Origin: an uncultured Lachnospiraceae bacterium
Lineage (GTDB): Bacteria; Bacillota; Clostridia; Lachnospirales; Lachnospiraceae
Direction of reading: 5' to 3'
DNA: 7,133 nt
Assembly (NCBI GenBank): GCA_937901625.1
Contig: CALDIE010000011.1
Coordinates: 1-7,133, forward strand
The stretch's first letter is position 1, and each line of letters starts with the position of its first letter. Below the pieces are notes generated by a model. It saw only the letters and a list, made by a program, of their open reading frames with translations, had not been told where the DNA came from and searched no databases. Position numbers and translations under genes: made by a program. Shown piece by piece: positions 1 to 5,821 of the stretch.

Positions 1-1
1 T

Positions 2-1198
2 CAGATGTCCGCCATGATGATGGCTGTCTGTTTTCAGAATATGACACAAAAGGAAACACTTGCCTTAACCCTTGCCATGAGAGACAGCGGTGATGTATTG
101 GATCTGTCCGGTATCTCCGGAGTTAAGACAGATAAACATTCTACCGGCGGCGTGGGTGATAAGACCAGTATTGTGCTGACTCCTTTGGTTGCGAGCGTCG
201 GTTGTAAGGTTGCCAAGATGAGCGGACGCGGTCTCGGTCATACCGGCGGAACTATCGATAAACTGGAGAGTTTTCCGGGATTTCAGACATCCCTTACTAC
301 GGAGGAATTTATTAAGCAGATTGAAGATATCGGTATTGCCCTCATAGGGCAAACCAAAGACTTAGCCCCTGCCGATAAGAAATTATACGCTCTCCGGGAT
401 GTTACGGCTACCGTAGATCAATTATCCCTGATCTCAAGTTCGATCATGAGCAAAAAACTGGCTTCCGGAGCCGACGCCATCGTCCTTGATGTTAAGTGCG
501 GCAGCGGCGCTTTTATGAAGGATTATGATGCCGCCGTGGCTTTGGCAAAAGAAATGGTTAAGATCGGAAAAAACGCCGGACGTAAAATGTCCGCGCTGAT
601 CACGGATATGGATCAGCCTTTAGGCTATGCCGTAGGCAATACACTTGAAGTAATGGAAGCGATCGACACGCTAAACGGTCACGGTCCCGCCGATTTTACC
701 GAACTGGTGATGGCGTTGGGGAGCAGGATGGTCTTACTCTCCGGTCTGGCTAAGGACGAAGAGAGCGCTGAGAGTCTGTTAAAGGAGGCGATCCGTTCCG
801 GAAAGGCTCTGGATCGGCTGGCTGCCTTTGTCGCGGCACAGGGCGGCAATCCCGACTATGTATATCACCCGGAACGTTTTGAAACAAGCACCCATACTTA
901 TGATTTTTGTGCTGAAAATGACGGCTTTATTTCCTCTATCCGCTGCGATTCGATCGGAAATGTATCCCTTTTATTAGGCGGCGGCCGTAGAGTTAAGACC
1001 GATTCCATCGACCTTTCCGTAGGGCTTGTCTTTGATAAGAAAGTCGGAGATCCCATAAAAGCCGGTGAAAGGATCGCAAAGGTCTTTTACAACGATCATA
1101 AAAAGTTTACCGAAGCATTACCGGTTCTAAAAGAAGCCGTTACAATATCTTCGGAACCGGTCCAAAAAAATAAGATTGTTTTGGCGCGTTTCGACTGA
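2..1198 (+). CDS. pdp: Pyrimidine-nucleoside phosphorylase, 5' end cut by the window edge
   Basis: This cytosolic salvage enzyme splits uridine, thymidine or deoxyuridine with phosphate, giving the base and (deoxy)ribose 1-phosphate. The thymidine phosphorylase family signature SGRGLGHTGGTIDKLE is at residues 73-88, counted from the ATG at 5. The phosphate-site segment KTDKHSTGGVGDK is at 41-53. The base-binding triad has family spacing, R131, S146 and K150, matching E. coli thymidine phosphorylase Arg171/Ser186/Lys190. The C-terminal alpha/beta domain runs to the TGA. The ATG at 5 is not the true start: the CAG at 2-4 gives Gln, and relatives read YQMSA here, so about 37 N-terminal residues lie off the window. 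397 residues plus these fits the usual length of about 433. Phosphorylase identity is sure. The pdp rather than deoA name is inferred from the Firmicute setting. PhoH follows after 25 bases. Confidence 0.95.
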   Translation, partial: QMSAMMMAVCFQNMTQKETLALTLAMRDSGDVLDLSGISGVKTDKHSTGGVGDKTSIVLTPLVASVGCKVAKMSGRGLGHTGGTIDKLESFPGFQTSLTTEEFIKQIEDIGIALIGQTKDLAPADKKLYALRDVTATVDQLSLISSSIMSKKLASGADAIVLDVKCGSGAFMKDYDAAVALAKEMVKIGKNAGRKMSALITDMDQPLGYAVGNTLEVMEAIDTLNGHGPADFTELVMALGSRMVLLSGLAKDEESAESLLKEAIRSGKALDRLAAFVAAQGGNPDYVYHPERFETSTHTYDFCAENDGFISSIRCDSIGNVSLLLGGGRRVKTDSIDLSVGLVFDKKVGDPIKAGERIAKVFYNDHKKFTEALPVLKEAVTISSEPVQKNKIVLARFD

Positions 1199-1223
1199 TA
1201 CCGCAAACAGAAAGGACTTTTGA

Positions 1224-2222
1224 ATGTCTAACTCTACCTATGAAGAAAGCCTGGAATTAAGCGATGAAGAGATTCACCGCCTGTTCGGTACTTTTGATCA
1301 GTATATACATAGGCTTGAAGATGAATTATTGATCGATATTACCGACAGGGAAGGAAAACTAAGGATCTTCGGGCAGGAAAAAAATGTCAAAAAAGCAAAA
1401 CGCCTTATTGTGGATCTGATGGAAATCTCCAAAAATGAAGGTTCTCTGGAAGCCCATAAGGTTGAATACGGTCTGGAGCTGGCTAAGTCCGACCGCGAGG
1501 ATATGCTGCTTACTCTTGAAGAGGATACCATATGCCGGACCATATCCGGTAAACCCGTTAAGCCCAAGACCACCGGGCAAAAAGAATATGTTGACGCGAT
1601 ACGCGATAATATGATCGTATTCGGAACGGGACCGGCAGGAACCGGAAAAACCTATCTTGCCATGGCTATGGCGATCACGGCTTTTAAGAGAGAGGAGATC
1701 AACCGGATCATTTTAACCCGCCCCGCCATTGAAGCCGGTGAAAAACTGGGATTTTTACCCGGCGATCTGCAAAGCAAAGTAGATCCGTATCTGCGCCCTC
1801 TGTATGACGCTCTTTACCAGATTATGGGAGCGGAGGCTTTTCAAAAAAATATGGAAAAGGGGCTGATCGAAGTAGCTCCTCTTGCTTATATGCGCGGACG
1901 TACCCTCGATAACTCCTTTATCATTCTGGATGAAGCGCAAAATACCACGCCGGCACAGATGAAAATGTTCTTAACCCGCTTAGGGTTCGGATCCAAAGCC
2001 GTTATAACGGGTGATATGACACAAAAAGATTTACCCCCCGGCATGATGTCCGGGCTCGAAGAAGCCGTCAAGGTCCTCTCCAAAGTAGAAGGGATCTCCT
2101 TTGTAACTTTAACGAGCAAGGATGTGGTCCGCCATCCGCTCGTTATGAAGATCGTGGAAGAGTACGAGCGCTACGAAAAGAGAAAGAATACAACAAACAA
2201 TCGTAAACCCAAACACCGATAA
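1224..2222 (+). CDS. phoH: PhoH family ATPase (PhoH/YbeZ-like)
   Basis: Cytosolic P-loop ATPase of the PhoH family, whose YbeZ members act with YbeY in ribosome and RNA metabolism. Residues about 20-75 form the N-terminal KH-like region, starting LFGTFDQYIHRLED and including a LRIFGQEKNVKKA stretch typical of the family. The PhoH core starts near residue 115 (TTGQKEYVDAI). Walker A is GPAGTGKT at 136-143, Walker B is FIILDEAQNTT at 232-242 with D236/E237, and a sensor-like TGDMTQKDLP follows at 262-271. A conserved DVVRHPLV is at 300-307. The tail after 318 is Lys/Arg/Asn-rich and variable. The 332-residue length is normal. An AAAGGA site at 1211-1216 is 7 bases before the ATG. ybeY follows after 29 bases, the usual PhoH-YbeY order. 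Its RNA role is known for the family and not shown here. Confidence 0.95.
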   Translation: MSNSTYEESLELSDEEIHRLFGTFDQYIHRLEDELLIDITDREGKLRIFGQEKNVKKAKRLIVDLMEISKNEGSLEAHKVEYGLELAKSDREDMLLTLEEDTICRTISGKPVKPKTTGQKEYVDAIRDNMIVFGTGPAGTGKTYLAMAMAITAFKREEINRIILTRPAIEAGEKLGFLPGDLQSKVDPYLRPLYDALYQIMGAEAFQKNMEKGLIEVAPLAYMRGRTLDNSFIILDEAQNTTPAQMKMFLTRLGFGSKAVITGDMTQKDLPPGMMSGLEEAVKVLSKVEGISFVTLTSKDVVRHPLVMKIVEEYERYEKRKNTTNNRKPKHR

Positions 2223-2251
2223 TACGTCCGAATAAGGAGTTTAAGACAGAT

Positions 2252-2779
2252 ATGAATATTTCACTATATTGGGAAGATGATACGGAAAATCCCGATCTTC
2301 ATGCCGACTTTTTAAAAGATGTAAAAGAAAAAGCACGGAAAGTAGTACAGTATACTTTTGAAACCCATAACTGTCCTTGCGACGGTGAAGTGGCTATCTA
2401 TATCGTAGATGAAGAGGAGATCCAAAAAGTCAACTGTAAAGCACGCGGTATTGACCGCGTTACGGATGTATTATCTTTTCCGAACCTCCCGTTTGAAAAA
2501 GAAGGTGATTTTTCCTTCTTAAGTGATGCGTATACAGCGGATTATTACGATCCGGAAAGCAGGCTTTTGTTGCTCGGAGAGATGATGATCTGTATAGAGA
2601 AAGTATACGAACAGGCACATAATTACGGACACAGCCGTCAGAGAGAATTCTGTTTTCTGGTAGCCCACAGCGCTCTTCATCTGCTCGGATACGATCACGA
2701 AGAACAAGAGGAGCGATTACGTATGGAGGAAAAGCAGGAAGAGATCCTTACTGCTTTGGGATACACAAGGGATATGTAA
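2252..2779 (+). CDS. ybeY: rRNA maturation factor / endoribonuclease YbeY
   Basis: YbeY is a small cytosolic zinc-dependent protein needed for 16S rRNA 3'-end maturation and ribosome quality control. The diagnostic HxxxHxxxxxH metal site is HSALHLLGYDH at residues 139-149, with H139, H143 and H149 as ligands. Upstream are the conserved TDVLSFP block at 71-77 and the LLGEMMICIEKV strand and helix at 108-119, where many homologues have LGDI. R69 just before TDVLSFP fits the conserved Arg of the family. The 175 residues are typical of clostridial members and slightly longer than the E. coli protein. The start is an ATG with AAGGAG at 2234-2239, a rather long 12-base spacing, but no better start is present. 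The coupling with phoH supports the call. Confidence 0.96.
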   Translation: MNISLYWEDDTENPDLHADFLKDVKEKARKVVQYTFETHNCPCDGEVAIYIVDEEEIQKVNCKARGIDRVTDVLSFPNLPFEKEGDFSFLSDAYTADYYDPESRLLLLGEMMICIEKVYEQAHNYGHSRQREFCFLVAHSALHLLGYDHEEQEERLRMEEKQEEILTALGYTRDM

Positions 2780-2795
2780 CTTAAAGGGGAATAAG

Positions 2796-4517
2796 ATGAG
2801 CGATCAGATTAAAAAAACAAACAGATCCACAGCTTCAAATACCGGAAAAAAGAAGCCGAAAAAAAGAAAAAAATCTTATACCGGCGCGTCCAGACAGGTG
2901 CAGGAATTGCATGCGTTAAACATCCGGCGCTCGCAGGCTTATCTCGCGATCACTTTTACGATCGCAAGTGTCCTTCTGATCGTCCATACACTGGATACGC
3001 AAAGCCTCGGTACCCTGTTCTCCGGATCACAGTGGTTTTTCATCTCCCTGTTTGTTTTTCCCGTGGGAATGTGTCTTTGTCTGGAAGACCAGATCCGCAA
3101 CCGTTATGAAAAAAAACAGTTCCGAAAGATAAGACAGTTACTCAGAAACTCTTTTGCATGGTGTCTGGGGTATTGTCTTCTGGTTTTATTGGTCACCTTA
3201 TTTGCCGGAAACACCCTCTCAAAAGCCCTGTTCTTTGGCCATAATGTGACCTTGATGCTGTATATATTCTGTTCCTTACTGTTTTTTGACTTTGTCTACC
3301 TGATCCTTCGGGCTTTTCGAAAAGCGATATCCAGGGATAAGGAGCTGACAATGGTCTTTTTGGTACGCCAGATCATCGTATTTCTGTCACTGGTCCTGTT
3401 CTCCGGAGTCTTTAATAAAAAGGGCGAGAGAGTGGCTGCGCTTTTACAGAATCCTGACATCTATCGCGGATACAGAGCCGCCGGCATCGTTTTATCGGTA
3501 TCGATCGGTGCGTTTGCCGGCATGATCCTTATGATCTATATGACGATCCGTCTTATTTACGCGACCGGAAAATCCGCCGCAAAAGATAAGAACAAGCGTC
3601 TTGAGAATCTCTGGATACGGCTTTCCACCCAGAGCGTATCCTATTCATTTACGCTTTTATGTTTTTTTGTGGCAGTTCCCGTCTTTTTGAAACTGCTGCA
3701 GATGGAACTTGAAGAAAATGCCATGGCAGCATTAAGCGGCTATCAAAGCGGAGTTTTTGGTCTTATGATCACAGCCTTTCTGCTGCCGATGCTGATCCCC
3801 GCCTTTTTAACCATCAACGAACATTACCCCTTACGGGTCTGCTACATCAACAATGACCGTATGGAATTTAATATTCATATCCAGACACTGTTACAAAATG
3901 CCACTCTGACGACATTATTCTGCTCGATCATGATGCTCTCGGCGACATCGCCGCTTTTAAAGGGCTTGTGTGGCGTGGATTCCGCCCTGGCTGTCCGGCT
4001 CTTTCGGGCAGGTTGTTTAGGACCCGTGATCTATTCCATATTACTGGTTCTGGTGATCGTATTACTCTACATCGGTAAATTCACAACCCTGTTCTTTATC
4101 GGACTGATCGGATTTCTCTTAAATACCGGACTCGGCTTTTTGCTTTCAAATGTCTGGTCTTTAGGTTTGTACGGTTATGTTATCTCTTTACTCCTGGCAG
4201 GCGTATTTTCCATTGCGTGTATCTTATCTGCATTGATCCGTTATACCGGTTTCAGGCTTCATACAGGGGAAGTTCTGGTATACCCTTTTATAGATGCCGC
4301 GATCACCGCGCTGGTTGTATTTTTATTACATTTACTTTTTGCCCTCTTTATGCCGGCATTGGCAGAGTTTATCGTTCTTTCGATCATCGGTCTTAGCGTT
4401 TATATCATCTTCGCCCTTAAGATGAATATTTTAAACGATTATACGCTCTATGAGCTTCCCCTTGGCTCAACGATCGGCAGAGTGGCAGAGCATTTCAATT
4501 TACTTGATGACCGTTAA
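2796..4517 (+). CDS. Polytopic membrane protein, probable MOP/MATE-type (SpoVB/MurJ-like) flippase
   Basis: A 573-residue inner-membrane protein. The first 45 residues are cytosolic and very basic (KKKPKKRKK at 18-26). About 14 hydrophobic segments follow, roughly at 48-66, 78-96, 120-138, 150-172, 187-206, 228-255, 282-300, 320-340, 370-384, 405-426, 429-450, 457-479, 494-518 and 522-541. Fourteen segments and this length fit the MOP superfamily. The stretch at 335-390 (IPAFLTINEHYPLR, a hydrophilic loop, then a new membrane segment) resembles the mid-protein PAISEA region of SpoVB/MurJ proteins. GLYGYVISLLLAG at 457-469 resembles their C-terminal half. If correct, it moves a lipid-linked glycan precursor across the membrane; the substrate cannot be inferred. 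AAAGGGGA at 2783-2790 precedes the ATG by 5 bases. It starts 16 bases after ybeY, where Bacilli usually have dgkA and era. Membrane topology is clear, the family is moderately sure, the function is a guess. Confidence 0.68.
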   Translation: MSDQIKKTNRSTASNTGKKKPKKRKKSYTGASRQVQELHALNIRRSQAYLAITFTIASVLLIVHTLDTQSLGTLFSGSQWFFISLFVFPVGMCLCLEDQIRNRYEKKQFRKIRQLLRNSFAWCLGYCLLVLLVTLFAGNTLSKALFFGHNVTLMLYIFCSLLFFDFVYLILRAFRKAISRDKELTMVFLVRQIIVFLSLVLFSGVFNKKGERVAALLQNPDIYRGYRAAGIVLSVSIGAFAGMILMIYMTIRLIYATGKSAAKDKNKRLENLWIRLSTQSVSYSFTLLCFFVAVPVFLKLLQMELEENAMAALSGYQSGVFGLMITAFLLPMLIPAFLTINEHYPLRVCYINNDRMEFNIHIQTLLQNATLTTLFCSIMMLSATSPLLKGLCGVDSALAVRLFRAGCLGPVIYSILLVLVIVLLYIGKFTTLFFIGLIGFLLNTGLGFLLSNVWSLGLYGYVISLLLAGVFSIACILSALIRYTGFRLHTGEVLVYPFIDAAITALVVFLLHLLFALFMPALAEFIVLSIIGLSVYIIFALKMNILNDYTLYELPLGSTIGRVAEHFNLLDDR

Positions 4518-4522
4518 AGGAG
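4516..4522 (+). promoter_or_regulatory. Shine-Dalgarno site that fixes a TTG start
   Basis: AAAGGAG overlaps the TAA stop of the membrane protein and lies 9 bases before the TTG at 4532. The next in-frame ATG is at 4574, inside the GGGMAG dinucleotide-binding motif, so starting there would destroy the FAD-binding fold. The TTG at 4527 is followed at once by an in-frame TGA two codons on. TTG 4532 is therefore the only sensible start. Confidence 0.85.
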
Positions 4523-4531
4523 TGCATTGTA

Positions 4532-5821
4532 TTGAACGCAGATACTACCAGAATCGCGATCATCGGCGGAGGTATGGCCGGTTTATGTGCCGCTGTGGAA
4601 TTAGGCCGTAAAGGTCTTTGTGTCGATGTATTTGAAAGACAGGCACAAGCCGGCAATAAGATCCTTCTTACCGGTAATGGCAAGGGAAATATATCCAATA
4701 CACTGATACGTACCGGGGACTATCTGACAGATGAGCCCTTGCTTTTAAATGAAATATTAAACCATGAGCAAAACGGGGACTTTTTATCCAACCGTTCGTT
4801 TTTTGAATCCTTAGGTCTCTTTCTTAAGGAAAAAGATGATCGTCTGTATCCGGTTTCCAACCGGACGCAAAGTATATTACATGCCCTTTTATTTTTTGCA
4901 AAAGATGCGAATGTAACCTTTTATACCGGTCATTTTGTAAATGGTATCCATAAAGACAACAAAGTATTTACCGTTCAAAGTCAGGTTACCGCACTGTACT
5001 CCGGGGAAAATGAAAGTAAGACCTATAGCGGATATACCTATGTCCTTTTAGCCGGTGGCGGTAAAGCCGGGATTTACGGAGAGGAAGGCAAAAACTGCTA
5101 CCGTATCACAAAAGATCTTTCTTTTGGCTGGGTATGGCCGCATCCCGCGCTGGTTCAGGCTTTTTGCGATGACACAGACCTTAAAAAAATGGCAGGCGTT
5201 CGTATAGACGCAGGTATTACCTTATACCGGGAAGAGGTATGTATCGCGAAAGAGAGCGGAGAGCTGCAGATCATCGACTCTGGCTTATCCGGTATCCCCG
5301 TTTTTCAACTGACCCGTTATATCGCAGATCCCAAAAAGATCAACTACCGGTTTGCGGTTGATTTCCTTCCGTATCTGGATGAGTCTGTGCTTACGAATAC
5401 GGCAAAAGACTTATACCTTCGTTTTAAAAACGGGAGAGTATCCGATGTACTGTCCGGGCTTCTTCCTAAAAAGTGCGCCGATGGTCTCTTATCCAGATCA
5501 CTGCATGATGCTGCATACCGGTGTGATCCTTATGTAAGCGACATGGGAGAGAAGGATCTGGAAAAGATCCTTGGTGATCTTAAAGAAATCTCATTTAAAA
5601 TTGACAATTTAAACGGTTATAAACATGCGCAGATCTCCACCGGCGGGGTTCCTCTTTCCGATGTTATGTCTTCCATGGAAGCAAAACATATACAGAACCT
5701 CTATCTGGCGGGAGAGATCTTAAATGTTGCCGGCAAATGCGGCGGATATAATCTGCATTTTGCCGCTTTAAGCGGACGAATAGCTGCCGATGATATCTTG
5801 CAAAAAGAAGGTTTGAAATGA
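4532..5821 (+). CDS. HI0933/BaiN-like FAD-dependent oxidoreductase (aminoacetone oxidase family)
   Basis: A 429-residue flavoprotein of the HI0933-like family, which includes BaiN and proteins annotated 'aminoacetone oxidase family FAD-binding enzyme'. The N-terminal Rossmann motif is IAIIGGGMAGLCAAVELG at residues 8-25, with the ribose-binding acid E35 at the end of strand 2 (VDVFER). The family block after it is GNKILLTGNGKGNISN at 41-56. A second nucleotide-contact strand reads YVLLAGGGKAG near residue 170. The C-terminal block has STGGVPLSDV, then LYLAGEILNVAGKCGGYNLHFA, the usual end of the family. Length is normal. Two sites differ from the usual family pattern: GKGN where GRCN is common, and N where D is common in GEILD. 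The TTG start is supported by a strong Shine-Dalgarno site. The gene overlaps the next flavoprotein by ATGA at 5818-5821, indicating translational coupling. The physiological substrate is unknown. Confidence 0.9.
   Translation: MNADTTRIAIIGGGMAGLCAAVELGRKGLCVDVFERQAQAGNKILLTGNGKGNISNTLIRTGDYLTDEPLLLNEILNHEQNGDFLSNRSFFESLGLFLKEKDDRLYPVSNRTQSILHALLFFAKDANVTFYTGHFVNGIHKDNKVFTVQSQVTALYSGENESKTYSGYTYVLLAGGGKAGIYGEEGKNCYRITKDLSFGWVWPHPALVQAFCDDTDLKKMAGVRIDAGITLYREEVCIAKESGELQIIDSGLSGIPVFQLTRYIADPKKINYRFAVDFLPYLDESVLTNTAKDLYLRFKNGRVSDVLSGLLPKKCADGLLSRSLHDAAYRCDPYVSDMGEKDLEKILGDLKEISFKIDNLNGYKHAQISTGGVPLSDVMSSMEAKHIQNLYLAGEILNVAGKCGGYNLHFAALSGRIAADDILQKEGLK

Noticed and set aside
34..352. Antisense open frames opposite the phosphorylase gene
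   Set aside because: They are opposite a well-conserved gene, lack ribosome-binding sites and have no recognisable domain. The same holds for antisense frames at 1298-1580, 1755-2119, 2519-2707 and 4495-4698, and for the + strand frame at 5352-5537.
781..790. A near-perfect Shine-Dalgarno-like AAAGGAGGCG inside the phosphorylase gene
   Set aside because: It encodes Lys-Glu-Ala in frame, and no ATG, GTG or TTG start with a usable frame lies at the right distance.
1199..1223. Possible promoter or terminator between the phosphorylase gene and phoH
   Set aside because: The 25-base gap holds only a ribosome-binding site, with no inverted repeat with a T run and no room for a promoter.
2796..4517. 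O-antigen ligase or generic permease for the membrane protein
   Set aside because: The 14-segment layout and the mid-protein PAF..NE..PLR region fit MOP flippases better, and no ligase loop or transporter signature is visible.
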